DNA of 64,000 nucleotides, from positions 9,102,501 through 9,166,500 of the forward strand of contig NC_134119.1 in assembly GCF_040939455.1 (NCBI RefSeq). The letters are read 5' to 3'. This document shows, one piece after another, positions 23,532 to 34,378 of this stretch (its first letter is position 1; each line of letters opens with the position of its first letter). The position numbers and the translations under genes are program-made. This DNA comes from Microcebus murinus. Taxonomy: Eukaryota > Chordata > Mammalia > Primates > Cheirogaleidae. The notes under the pieces are model-generated. The model was not told the origin of the DNA. It saw only the letters and a list, made by a program, of their open reading frames with translations, and did not search any database.

Positions 23532-23968
23532 TGTTACAGGTTGAATTGTGTCCCCACAAAGATATGTTGAAGTCCTAACTGCCACTACCTGTGCATACAG
23601 GGCGTTTACAGATGTAATCAAGTGAACATGAGGTCATAATTGATTAGGCTGGGCCCTAATCCAATGACTGGTGTCCTTATGAGAAGAAGAGATATAGAGA
23701 CATACCAGGAAGATGCCAAGTGATGACAGAGGCAGAGATTGGGGTGATGCATCTACAACCCATAAAATGCCAAGGATTGACAGCAATACCAGAAGCTTAG
23801 AAAGGCATGGAATAGATTCCCATAGAGCCTTCAGAGGGAGCATGGACATGCTAACACCTTGAATGCAGACTCCAAGCCTATAGAACTGTGAAAGAATACA
23901 TTTCTGTTGTTTTCAGCCACGCAGTTTGTGGCACTTTTTTATAGCAACCCCAGTAAACTAATACAAGT
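23532..23968 (+). mobile_element. MaLR-type solo LTR
   Basis: Begins 'tgttacaggttgaattgtgt', contains 'ggctgggccctaatccaatg' and 'actggtgtccttatgagaag', and ends with 'aatacatttctgttgttttc' and 'ccagtaaactaatacaa'. Complete, sense orientation. Same type as 13684, 60731 and 63757. Confidence 0.85.
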
Positions 23969-24045
23969 GGGAATAATCTTGGCAGGTTCAAAGGACCACA
24001 AGGAAGAACAGTGACAGCAGACTGCACAGGAGACAGTCAAGATAC

Positions 24046-24413
24046 GGAGAACATCACATTAAATGAAATTGGTCAGGCACAGAAAGATAAATACCATATG
24101 TTCTCAATCATATATGGAAGCTAAAAAAGTTGATCTCATAAAAGTAGAGAGTAGAATAGCGGTTACTAGAGGCTTAAAAGGCACGGGGAATAGGAAGAGG
24201 TTGATTAAGAGATACAAAAGTACAGCTAGATAGGAGAAACAATTTCTAGTGGACTGTAACACTGTAGGGTAACTGTAGTTAACAATAATTTATTCTATAT
24301 TTCCAAATAGCTAGAAGAGAGGATTTTGAATGTTTCCAAGACAAAGAAATGATAAATGTTTGATGTGATACATATGCCAATTACCCCAATTTGATCATTA
24401 TACATTGTATATA
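24046..24413 (+). mobile_element. LINE-1 3' UTR fragment
   Basis: 'ccatatgttctcaatcatat', 'aaaaagttgatctcataaaa', 'gtaactgtagttaacaataa' and 'tttgatcattatacattgta' match an L1M/L1P-type 3' UTR. Lies immediately before, and in the same orientation as, the next L1. Only the 3' end is present. Confidence 0.85.
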
Positions 24414-24419
24414 GGTCCC

Positions 24420-24575
24420 CTACTATATTGTATTGCAGTCTGTCTTTCACTCCCTATTAATATTTGATTTATATATTTGGGTGCTCTGATGTTGGGCATA
24501 TATATTTACAATTATTATATCCTCTTGCTGAATAATGACCTTCTTTATCATTTCACAATGATCTTCTGAAGAAGA
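24420..24575 (-). mobile_element. LINE-1 ORF2 piece, inverted 5' segment of the following L1
   Basis: Reads as antisense L1 ORF2 from the end of the endonuclease region: 'tgctctgatgttgggcatat' and 'ttataatattatatcc'-like text with 'aatgaccttctttatca'. It abuts sense ORF2 from a much later position. This is the arrangement left by twin priming (5' inversion). The long minus-strand frame over 24447-24896 is a shadow of this. Confidence 0.75.
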
Positions 24576-26335
24576 CACCAAAAAGTAGGAAGAGATCCCA
24601 TGTTCATTGATGGGAAAAATTAATATTATTAAAATATTCAATGCAATTTCTATCAAAATACCAAAAACATTCTTTGCAGAAATAGAGAAAACAATCCTAA
24701 AATTTGTATGGAACCACAAAAGATCCTGAGTAATCAAAGCAATCCTTAGCAAAGAAAACAAAGCTGGAAGCATCATACTACCTGACTTCAAAATATAAAA
24801 TAAAGCTACAGTGAGCAAAACAGGATGGTTTTGGCATAAAAACAGCCACATAAACCAATGGAACAGAATAGAGAACCCAGAAATAAATCTACACATTTAT
24901 AGCTAACTCATTTTCAACAAAGGCACTAAGAACATACACTGGGGAAAGGACAGTCTCTCTAATAAATGATGCTGGGAAAACTAGACATCCATATGCAGAA
25001 GATTGAAAATAGACCTCTATCTCTCACCATATAGAAAAATCAAACCAAAATAGGGTAAATCTTTAAATGTAATACCTGAAACTCTGAAACTTCTAGAAGA
25101 AAACATTGGGGAAACACTTCAGGTTATTGATCTAGGCAAAGATTTTTTGATAAGACCTCAAAAGCACAGGAAACAAAGCAAAAATAAACAAAGGAGATTA
25201 TGTCAAGCTAAAAAAACTTCTGCACAGCAAAGGAAACAATAAAGTAAAGAGACAACCTACAGAATAAAAGAAAATATTTGCAAACTATACATCTAACAAG
25301 GGATTAATAACCAGAATATATAAGTAACTCAAACAACTCAATAGCAAAACAACAAATAACCTGATTTTTAAAATGGGCAAAAGATCTGAATAGACATTTC
25401 TCAAAAGAAGACGTACAAATGTCCAATAGGTAGGTGAAAACATGCTCAACATTACCACTCATCAAAGAAATGCAAATCAAGACCACATCAATTTACCACA
25501 GTTAGAATGGCTATTTTCAAAAGGATAAAAACAACACATGCTGATGAGGATGCTGAGAAAGGGGAACACTTGTACACTGTTGGTGGGAATGTAAATTAGT
25601 ATAGCAGCTATTAAAAACAGTATGGAGGTCCCTCAAAAATTAATTTACATATGATCTTGCAATCCCACTGCTGAGTATACATCCAAAAAAAAAGGAAATC
25701 AATATATTGAAGAGATATATGCACTCCCATGTTTATTGCAGCACTATTCACAATAGCCAAGATATGGAATCAGCCTAAGAGTCCATCAACAGATGAATGG
25801 ATAAAGAAAATGTGGTATATACACACAATGGAATACTATTCAGCCATAAAAAAGAATGAAACCCTGTCATTTACAACAACATGGTTGGGACTAGGGGACA
25901 TTGTGTTAAGTAAAATAAACCAGGCATGGAAAAATGTTCTCACTCATATGTGGGAGATAAAAAGAAAATGAACTCATGGAGGTAGAGAGTGGAATGACGG
26001 TTACCAGAGGCTGGGAAGGGTAGAGAGGAGGGGGAATGAAAAGAGGTTTGTTAATGGTAAAAACACAGACAGAAGGAAAAAGTTCTAGTGTTAACTAGTA
26101 CAACAGGGCAACATAGTTAACAAGAATCTGTATCATATTTCAAAATAGCTAGAAGATTTGGAATGTTCCTAATACAAAGAAATGATCAATATTTGAGGTG
26201 ATCAATACCCCAAACTCCCTGATTCAATCATTATACATTGTATATGTATGTATGCATCAAAAAACCACATGTACCCCATAAATACATACAACTGTTATGC
26301 ATCAATAAAAATTAAAATAAAATAAAGATATAAAT
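24576..26335 (+). mobile_element. LINE-1, 5'-truncated: ORF2 C-terminal part and 3' UTR
   Basis: Sense ORF2 begins near 'gagatcccatgttcattgat' and runs through 'aacaaagctggaagcatcat', 'ggacagtctctctaataaat', 'gcacactgttgg'-type text ('cactgttggtgggaatgtaa') and 'aatggaatactattcagcca'. The readable end around 25729-25971 includes W-x-H-T-x-E-Y-Y ('WYIHTMEYYSAIKKNE'), the conserved L1 C-terminal block. The reading frame is broken upstream by frameshifts and stops, so the element is dead. The 3' UTR ('gagagtggaatgacggttac' to 'gttatgcatcaataaaaatt') ends in an A-rich tail near 26335. Confidence 0.95.
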
Positions 26336-26399
26336 TTTGAAGTTTTTTTAATTTTAGAAAATTTTAAAAAGGAATTCAATATGAAAATAAAAAGAAAGA

Positions 26400-26570
26400 A
26401 ATTAGAGAAAAACAAAGAGTTAGGAAGAGGCAGTCCCAGTAGGACCTGGCGGACCATGGTGAGAACCCTGCCTGCTTCTTTGCCAGCAGTGGGAAGTCGA
26501 GGGAGGAGAGGTGAGTAGGGGAGAGATGTGATCTGATTATGATGTTGAAAATCACTCCAGCACCTACAAT
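26400..26570 (-). mobile_element. L2 LINE fragment, antisense
   Basis: 'gagagatgtgatctgattat' followed by 'aaaatcactccagcacctac' is the reverse of the L2 stretch 'gagtgatctttttaaaa'. Short and diverged. Confidence 0.5.
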
Positions 26571-28370
26571 ATGGGGGAACATGATGAAGCAGGAGGATCA
26601 GTTAGCCCGGAGATGGTCATCACTGTCAAAGAGCACAGGGTGGTTTTTATTACCCTGGCAGCAGCATCCTTTACATGCTGAGAGGGACCATCAGCTGAGT
26701 TTAGTGAGCCCAAAAGCATCCTGTGGAACCAGGAGTTGCTCAGGAAGCATGTCAGATGCTCGTTTTTCTTGAGCCCTCAGATCTTTCTATCTCTAATCAT
26801 AATCTGCCATCTTTTTCCCATTCTAAATTCACTAAGAGGCATATTATTTTCTGTGAACATGGGCACACCTGTACATGAACACATATGCATTTTGCACACT
26901 GCTGTAAATGAATGAGTCATACTCAAAGGAGAAACAAGTATTGATTCCTGCTACATAATGGTCAGCCTATGTTTTCTCTTTCCCTCTCTATCTAAGCATG
27001 AAAATACTGCATTTTGTATTTTTTCCCCCACTGTGATCATCCTGTTTTTGTGACTATGTATTAGTTACCCTGGCAACATGGTAGACTTGGATTTGATTTG
27101 CCAGGTTGTCAGGTTCATTGTGAGAGCCAGGGGCCCAGTTTTGAGCGCTAAACATGTGCATGTTTACCAGAGCTGCAAAGACAAGCTTGGTCTGGAAAAC
27201 CGGATTGAGCAGAACATCCTCTCTGTCTGCCGGGGAGACCCTTCCTCCACCTGCTGTGTGAATGTCCCTTGCACTGCTTTCGGGAAGATGCAAGGGCTCA
27301 TCTATATCTTTTAAATATCTGTTAGAAAATGTGCTTAGCATTGGTATGTTCAGCCCATGGTGCAGAATGTAGCTATTCGTAATGTGAAATTAATTCTCAA
27401 CAAAGCTTAGGGAGAATGGTCCAATTGCTGGACCGTGGGATTAAAACCTGTTACACAGACTTAATTCAGACTTGCTGTGTAATCTTAAGTAAGTCACAAA
27501 TTCAGCCAAATGCTTCATTTTCTGTAAATAAATTTCATTCATAAAGAAAGAGCCTTATCTTAAGAATGAGGTCCTAAGAGCATAGTACACTACCAATCTA
27601 AACTGGAATAAAATTGTAGCCTAGTTCTGCCAACTATTTAATCATTTATTTAATCAATTTATCAGATGCATGGTTCACTTATTAGAGTGTGGCTCTATTC
27701 ATTTACCATTTACCACTTAGGGGAAGAAAACAAACCTCTACCTATAACTGAAAATCTTTATTAGCCAATGAGTAAATAATCCCAACACAGAATAAAGTAA
27801 GGTACAGGCTGATACCTACAAAAGTAATAACTATATTTTTCTTATTTTTCACAAATTTCTAAGTAGCCTTACTTGGCTCACTTTTTGTAATCCTTTTGTT
27901 TGCAAAGGAAGAATATCACTGATGCCTGGATCTACTACACTCTCTGTGTTTGAACATATTATATTTAACAGTGCTATGTAACCAGCATAGTCTTAATATA
28001 GATGTAAAAGTCATTGGCAAGCAGTCATTTTTCACCTGGGTTAAGTGTTACAGTATGTTCAGCTCCGGTAAAGCTAACATTTAGGCTGTCCAATTCAAAA
28101 AAGAAGAAGAAGGAAAAAAAATAGTCTGAAGGGAAAAGAGACAAGAATCACATTCCAAATATTCTTCCAAAAAGATGATTGCATAGTAATAATTCCTCTG
28201 TTAAAGTTACTAGAAAAAAATGTGAGCTTTCTAAACCTCATACCAAGCCCCCTACCCCCATACTACCCTCATGCAGGAAAAAAATGCCTTGTTAATCATT
28301 GCACACAGCAACAAGAGTATGATCAGGGACCCAAACAACTCCTTCAGGGTTCAGCCAATTTACCAAGTGA
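26571..28370. other. AT-rich unique DNA
   Basis: No confident repeat; 27420-27530 could be a decayed MIR but is too weak to call. No coding signal. Confidence 0.4.
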
Positions 28371-28600
28371 TATTAGCTTTCAAACATCACGTGCTTTCTA
28401 AGATATCTTGTGCGGTTGAATTTTGTTAGTGAGTCTTGTTTGCAAGGCTATCAGTAGTGCATACGGATTAAATGTTGTTTACAAATCTGCTAATTTGCTT
28501 GCACATAGCACAATGACATGGCCTTAGATTTACCTGAGTAGCGTTAATTCGTTAAGTGTAAATATCTTAAATATACCCCATTTTTATCATTCTACTTTGG
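28371..28600. promoter_or_regulatory. Candidate conserved non-coding element
   Basis: Repeat-free, with an E-box 'cacgtg' ('catcacgtgctttc') and preserved CpGs in AT-rich DNA ('agtagcgttaattcgttaag'). Composition only; no conservation data. Confidence 0.3.
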
Positions 28601-28917
28601 TCCGTCTTTATTATCTAACACATTCAGAGCCCCCCAGTATGGAAGCAGCGTGGGACTCTTGGCCCCTTAAGCAGCCTGCTTGCTGTAGGATTTGCGTGCA
28701 AGGAAAGTTCTTCTGAATGTCCCTGTCTTGGCCAGGAGGCAGGAAGGTAAAAAGAGGCTTCCCCTCTGAGCCCTGGCTTTGGGCTACTTTCCCCGACTGG
28801 TCTTGTGGTATCTCTACTCGGAAGCCACTCTCCCCCACCTCTCCCTTCCTAGAACTCTGGGCCCCAGACAGGCTCCTGAGTGCCACATAGAGATTTTCAA
28901 AGAAGACAAAGAAGAGC
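28601..28917. other. Unique DNA
   Basis: No repeat recognised. Confidence 0.4.
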
Positions 28918-28937
28918 AAAAAAAAAAAAAAAAAAAA
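28918..28937 (+). repeat. Poly-A tract
   Basis: A run of about 19 A residues at the end of an A-rich stretch, without a recognisable SINE body upstream. Confidence 0.9.
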
Positions 28938-30109
28938 GGAAAAATGCAATATAAGTCTTCGGGGATGGAATTAGCTGCAAAGAAAAATAATAATAAAGCC
29001 AGGGAGGGGAGAAAAAGTGGGAAACAACAACAAAACCTCATTTGGAGCCAACAGAGATCATCTGAGGGAAAACAGAGAATGGAATCCACATGAAAGGTTC
29101 CGTGCGAGTCCGGGGAGAAGACAGGGTGTTGTGCAGAGAGACAAAAGGACATAGGCATTAATAAAACAGAGGGAAAAATGAAAACGCAACACAAAGCCCT
29201 ACGGTTCCACATACAAGCCAAGGTACGTACACACGCCAATAAAAGCAGGGAAATGGGGAACAAAGGATGTCATAGCAACCTCAACGAGCCCTGTTGTGCT
29301 ACGGGCTGCAGCACACATGGGCATCCATCAAGAAGCCTCCGATACCCAAACCGGATGCTCAGGCGGGGAGGGCTGTGCCCCCATCCAGAGCGATCCCGGC
29401 CCCTGCAGTGCACTCTCGCCTTCCTTTCTTTCTTCCTCCCTCCCCAAAATCCAAACCAGGTCTGTGCCCAGCCTCTCCCTTCTTTTCAAAAAAAACAGCT
29501 GTTTTTCTGAAATGCAGGAAAACATAACCCGGGCCCAGCATCCTGATGCTTCCACGTCCCCCGAGTTATGTTTCCCAAATTGTTTCAAACCTGAGTAAAG
29601 TCGAAGCATTCCCCTGTGCCCTCAAAAAATTTCCCTGCTCCTTTGAAAACAAAGACAATGATAATAACAAAAGAAAAGGCACACCAATGTGTTTGATTGC
29701 TCTTGCAAAATCGAGCATCCCACGGTTCGGAGTCATTTGGGACTGCGGATGTCCAGTGGGATATGTAGCTCATTTACCTGAGCCTAATTCAAAAGAGAAA
29801 TGCTCATTTCCTTCCTCCTCTATCTTCTACTTAAATTATAGGTTTCTTCTTTATTAATAGACCATCATTTCTTTCTACTTTCTTGTGGTTTGAGTGGGGG
29901 AAATACTGTGACACTGGAAAGAAAAAAAAAAAATAGAAAGGGAAGATGAGTGTTTCACCAGCAAGACTTGGAACGCTGTGGAAAATAAAAGAGAACTAAC
30001 TTTTACAGGAACCTAATGGAGTTATTGACATGTGTGTCTGGAAATCTAAACTTAGCAAAGTGTAAGGCAAGAACAGGCTTTCTCACTTTATTTCTGTATC
30101 TGGAAAGTT
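28938..30109. other. Unique DNA
   Basis: No repeat recognised. The 149-codon minus frame (28814-29263) runs through the A-tract and is low complexity. Confidence 0.4.
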
Positions 30110-30460
30110 TCAGCGGCTGGTGCCATATGAATATTTATTAATGCATTGTGAATCAGAACCTGTGATTATTACTCAAACTATCTTTTTACCTTGCAAGCTT
30201 CAACTCAGAAGAATAAAAACACATCTGCTTTTGCTCTTCCCATATTTTATTCAATGTTTTAACAGCTTTGCTGTAAATATCTCATCCATTACGATTCAGT
30301 TGTGACTATATCGGCTTCACGTCTCCTGTTTTATTACTGTCATCACAGTGAAACAACACACTGTTAATTCTGTTAACTAACAAGTTCATTGTTTGAGCTA
30401 GTCAGCGATCTCCCATTTGTTGGGTCCACATGTTAAAAGAGAATTGGTTATAAAGCAAAG
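30110..30460. promoter_or_regulatory. Candidate conserved non-coding element
   Basis: Repeat-free, AT-rich, with several TAAT/ATTA cores ('atttattaatgcattgtg', 'acactgttaattctgttaac') and isolated CpGs. Typical composition of homeodomain-bound enhancers; inference only. Confidence 0.3.
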
Positions 30461-30774
30461 AGGGGCCTGAGTGAGGCGTGTTGCCTTTGTTCAGATGAGT
30501 GGGTCTTTATTTGAAAATGTCATTTAATATGCTGTCATGGAAGAAATGAGTAAATCTGTAGATAGGGCCAAATCCAATCATATTAAACGAAGAGGTTGCA
30601 CAACCCTTAAAGAATTCAGCTCTGGAATATGCAACACTTACAGCCTCAGAATTTCTGCATGAAACCTATACCTCCTTTATAGCTCCCATCCAATTTAGAC
30701 CTTGTAAACCTGTCTTTTTCTAGATCTTTCCAGAGGAAACTTGCTAATATTTTTTTTTTCCCATAGAGGTGGAA
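30461..30774. other. Unique DNA
   Basis: No repeat recognised. Confidence 0.4.
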
Positions 30775-30975
30775 ACTCAGTCAGTGTGGTCTGATAGTGA
30801 AGAATGTGGACTTTCAAGTCCAGCAGCCCTGGTTTGCTTCCCATTCTGCCATTCCCTTCTTGGTTTGTATGGACTTGAATGATTTAGTTACTACCCATGG
30901 GCCTCATCTGTAAAATGGGGGGAGCAGCAACACCTACGTGATTGTGACAATTAAATATGAGCAATTGTGTTTAAA
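30775..30975 (+). mobile_element. MIR SINE
   Basis: 'gaagaatgtggactttcaag', 'ccattctgccattcccttct', 'gcctcatctgtaaaatgggg' and 'gtgattgtgacaattaaata' give nearly the whole MIR. Confidence 0.85.
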
Positions 30976-31084
30976 CTTCTGTATCGGTCAGGATTCAGTT
31001 CAGGAAGTAGGAACCACTCTGGATACTTCAAGCATATAATGAGTTAATTCAGGTTTTAGGTGTACACTAGTTATACACCAGTGA

Positions 31085-31300
31085 CCTATTATTGTTATGA
31101 ATGAAAACACATGAATGTGCATGTACACACGTGCACACACAGAGATATCATGCTTTAAAACAATGAGCGTTTATTTAAATCATAGGTCTGCAGGTCAGAT
31201 ATTTGTGATAGGCTCGGCAGGGTGGTTCTTCTGGTCATGCTAGGCTCACTGTATGTCTTGCTGGCTCTTGGTTGTTGCATCTTAGCCAAATGTGTAATTC
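31085..31300 (-). mobile_element. ERVL/MaLR-type LTR fragment, antisense
   Basis: 'gctttaaaacaatgagcgtt' followed by 'cataggtctgcaggtcagat' and 'ggtggttcttctggtcat' fits the antisense 3' region of these LTRs. A short CA-rich stretch lies inside. Boundaries uncertain. Confidence 0.5.
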
Positions 31301-32574
31301 TCTAGCAGGATAGCTGGGGCATTTTCCCAGCAGAGAGAGAAGAGCAAAAGGGCCTCTCCTTGTGTGATGTTGGCTAGTGTCCGACTGGCCAAAGCAGGTT
31401 ACATGTTGGGCACATAGGCAAAGTTTGGGATAGATAGAATGCCCCACCCAGAGTGCCTGGCTCTTAGGTGACCAACTATCCTGGATTTCCAGGGCCTGAG
31501 AGGTTTTCCAGGAAGCAGTATTTTCAGTGCTAAAATCGACAGCATCCAGGACAAACTGGGACAAGTGGCTCCCCCTGCTGGCACTGCAAGTCTATTCTAC
31601 AAAGACATGGCTACAAGGACGGTTGAAGAGTTGCAGCCGTGTAAAATGGACTGAGAAATTATCTATCAAATTGTTGGAAGGATTGAAAAAGGAACATTGA
31701 TTTGGAGGTCATGGCACTGTTGTTTTTCCTATACCACTTCTGCTGCCATCCCCACTGCCTGTCACCCACGAATCTGGCAAGCAGACACTGGAGAGCAATG
31801 TTAGGTTGACACAAGATCACTCTGTGAGCACTGGTTCATTTGCCATTACAGTCACAAAGCGCTATCTCTGCCCCACTCCCACCTTCCCAGTCTCCCATGA
31901 GAGCAACTAATGACTCTAACCCAAAACTCTGGCTGTAAGGGAATCTGGAAACACAGTACTGCATTGAGCTTCCCAACCTTTCCAAAAAGGAAAGGGAAAT
32001 GGAATGTGAGAGATTCGGTCCAAGCATCTCATGCAAAGGCTTACGTGAACATCTGGATCATAGGAGACGTTAACAGTTATTGTGATGGTGGCGCTCAGGT
32101 TCAGTGATATGACCTGCTACTAATTCTCATGATCTGTAACCCTCTGCCTGGTTTAGCTAGAATTATAAGGAGATGGGTTACCTTCTAAGATATTTGATTT
32201 CTAAAAGGCTATTCTCAAAGGGCAGAATCATTACAAAGCAAATGACTTTTATACACTTCAACTCCCAAGAATAACCGGGGAATTTTAAAGAAGGGACAAA
32301 CCTTTTATCACTTTGTTATGCTTTAGGCATTATTGAGTTTTTCTTTCCTTTTTCAAAAAATTTCTCTTCTTCTTCTGCAAATTATCTGGGTATTCTCAAC
32401 CTTGGAAAGGTTTTGTTTAAATTCTGGGTGAAGATTTATGTCAATTCCCATCACTTTAGCCCAACTGACTTCTTATTATCACACAGTGTTACGAAACAAA
32501 CAAGAAAAAAGAATGAGTTCTACAAGTATCTGAAATGAGTACCATAGATCTTGGCCTATGTCTGACCTATTCGA
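31301..32574. other. Unique DNA
   Basis: No repeat I can name; the first 350 bases could be a continuation of the LTR. No coding signal. Confidence 0.4.
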
Positions 32575-32622
32575 AAGAAAGAAAGAAAGAAAACAAAACA
32601 AAACAAAACAAAAAAAAAACCT
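32575..32622 (+). repeat. (GAAA)n / (AAAAC)n simple repeat
   Basis: Three to four GAAA units pass into four AAAAC units and an A run. Confidence 0.9.
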
Positions 32623-32829
32623 TTACCTTAGGAAGGTCATTTGAGTCTACTGATTTCAAAACACAAATGAACTGAATTTATTAGGGAACATCCTGGTTCA
32701 TTAGAGCTAATTTTTCTAAAATACAGTTCCTTAAGGAAAACGTACCTTAGTTGTGATTCTAAATCTGTCTCCTGAGAAATCTTGGATGCTTGCCGATCAT
32801 TTTGAATTCTTTGCCGCCCTTAACTTTCT

Positions 32830-33200
32830 GGCTGTATGTTAGAAATCATTTTAAATGAATTGAATAAAATTCACAAGTGTTATATGCCAGCAAGTGATGA
32901 ACTCACAGGAAATATGACTCGAATCCACTTTTTTCATTTTGTTTTTTTTCCTCATAATAAATAGAAATGAACAAATGTGGATTTAATGACATCTTGGAGT
33001 GAGAGCTTTTATTGATATATTATCAGTTGGAAGTGTGTAATGCTCTGGTGAAATAAACTCCATTCTGCATATTTATAACCAGATTGAAAAAGGTATGTTT
33101 GTTATTTTGTGTGACATTTCCTAATGATAGTGAAGTTTTATATATGAAGATATACACGTACCATCATAAAAATGAACAATATTTCAGCTTACAAAATGTT
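32830..33200. promoter_or_regulatory. Candidate conserved non-coding element, weak
   Basis: Repeat-free AT-rich block with 'tcattttaaatgaattgaat' and 'tttattgatatattatcag'. Composition only. Confidence 0.25.
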
Positions 33201-33302
33201 CCTTTCATTGGAGATGTTTTTGTACTTAGTTAGTTTCCAATTACTTTTTTAACCTGTGCTCACAAACTTAAAAATACCTTTTCCCCCTTCCTGTAAAGCT
33301 GT

Positions 33303-33354
33303 AAACAGATGCTCTAATTTGTGTCAGTTGAGACACAATTTGGAGCATCTGTTT
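33303..33354. other. Near-perfect hairpin, 23-bp arms and 6-base loop
   Basis: Left arm 33303-33325 and right arm 33332-33354 are reverse complements at 21 of 23 positions; as plus-strand RNA 22 of 23 pair, counting one G-U. The loop is 'agttga'. Pairing stops sharply at both ends. I do not recognise the sequence. It could be the core of a small palindromic DNA transposon or an inverted duplication. It resembles a miRNA precursor but lacks the basal stem usual for Drosha substrates. Confidence 0.9.
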
Positions 33355-33429
33355 TAGGGTGACAAGTTCTTCTTTGGACAGCTGAGGCTTTGATCACTAG
33401 CTAAATACAGTTTGTACCAGGTCAAACTC

Positions 33430-33668
33430 TTTGGGTTGCAAAAACTGGAAACTGGCTTAAGAAAAAAGGGAATCCACTGGCTCACAACCACTGGCTTCAG
33501 ACACAGCCTGAGGATGGTATTCAAATGATGTCACCAGAACCTGGTAGCTCCCCAGCTTTGCTTTCTAATTTGTGTTAACTTTCCCTTAAGACAAGTTACC
33601 TCCACAAAGTTGCAAGATGACAACCACTCCAGAGAAGCTTCTTTGTTTCATATCTGGCAGAGAATAGT
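33430..33668 (-). mobile_element. Old interspersed repeat, family not identified (copy 3)
   Basis: 'actggcttaagaaaaaaggg' leads into 'aatccactggctcac' and 'attcaaatgatgtcaccaga', stock phrases of an old mammalian repeat also seen at 14190, 21730 and 54460. Confidence 0.5.
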
Positions 33669-33730
33669 CTCTTTCTTTCTCCCTCTCTCTCTTTTTGTCC
33701 TCTCTCTATCCCCCTTTTCTCCCTCCCTGT
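33669..33730. repeat. CT-rich low-complexity tract
   Basis: Pyrimidine-only text built from CTTT and CTCT units, about 60 bases. Confidence 0.85.
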
Positions 33731-33814
33731 AACAGCTGAAAAGCCAATGGTCAACCTAACATTAGTTCAATGCTAATATACACACACCAGAACTACCTGC
33801 AGTAACCAAGGGTA

Positions 33815-34378
33815 TATCAGTTATCCATTGCTGCATAACAAATGGACCCCCAAAACTTGGCAGTTTAAAACAACATGCATTTATTATCTTACAGTTTCTA
33901 TGGATCAGAGACCCAAATATGGCTTATCTAGGTCCTCCAGCTCAGAGTCTTTAGCAAGTTGCAATCAAGGTGTTGGCCAGGGCTGCAGTCACTTCAAGAG
34001 TCAACTGGGGCAAGATCTTCTTCCAAACTTGCTTAGTCGTTGCTGGCAGGATTCAGTTCCTTGTGGGCTGTTGGACTGAGAGCCTCAGTTCCTCATTGGC
34101 TACTGGGCAGAGGCCACTCTCGGGTCTTTACCACCCTCTCCATGGGGCAGCTCACAACAAGGCAGTCAGCTCCATCAGAGCAAGCAAATGACAGAGACGG
34201 AAGTCAGTCGTTGTTAACCTAATCTTGGAAGTGGTGTCCCATGACTTTTGCCATATTTTAGTTATTAGTAGCAGGCAATAAGTTCTTCTTCCCACACTCA
34301 GAGGGAGGGGATTGCACAAGGACACAAATAACAGGAGGTGAGAACCATGGGAGACACTTCAGAGGCTGCCTGTCACCA
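33815..34378 (-). mobile_element. ERVL-type LTR, antisense
   Basis: 'cagttatccattgctgcata', 'gcagtttaaaacaacatgca', 'tttattatcttacagtttct', 'ggcagctcacaacaaggcag' and 'acactcagagggaggggatt' in the antisense order of long ERVL LTRs. About 560 bp; no internal retroviral genes nearby. Confidence 0.75.

Noticed and set aside
24447..24896. 149-codon minus-strand open frame
   Set aside because: Lies in L1 sequence; partly antisense to ORF2, so it is a shadow.
25729..25971. Strong protein-like frame as a host gene
   Set aside because: It is the C-terminal end of L1 ORF2.
27420..27530. Decayed MIR
   Set aside because: Only scattered similarity, below what I would call.
28814..29263. 149-codon minus-strand open frame
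   Set aside because: Its run of phenylalanines comes from the poly-A tract; low complexity.
33303..33354. Calling the hairpin a miRNA gene
   Set aside because: The stem ends at 23 bp, without the basal stem typical of miRNA primary transcripts, and there is no expression evidence.
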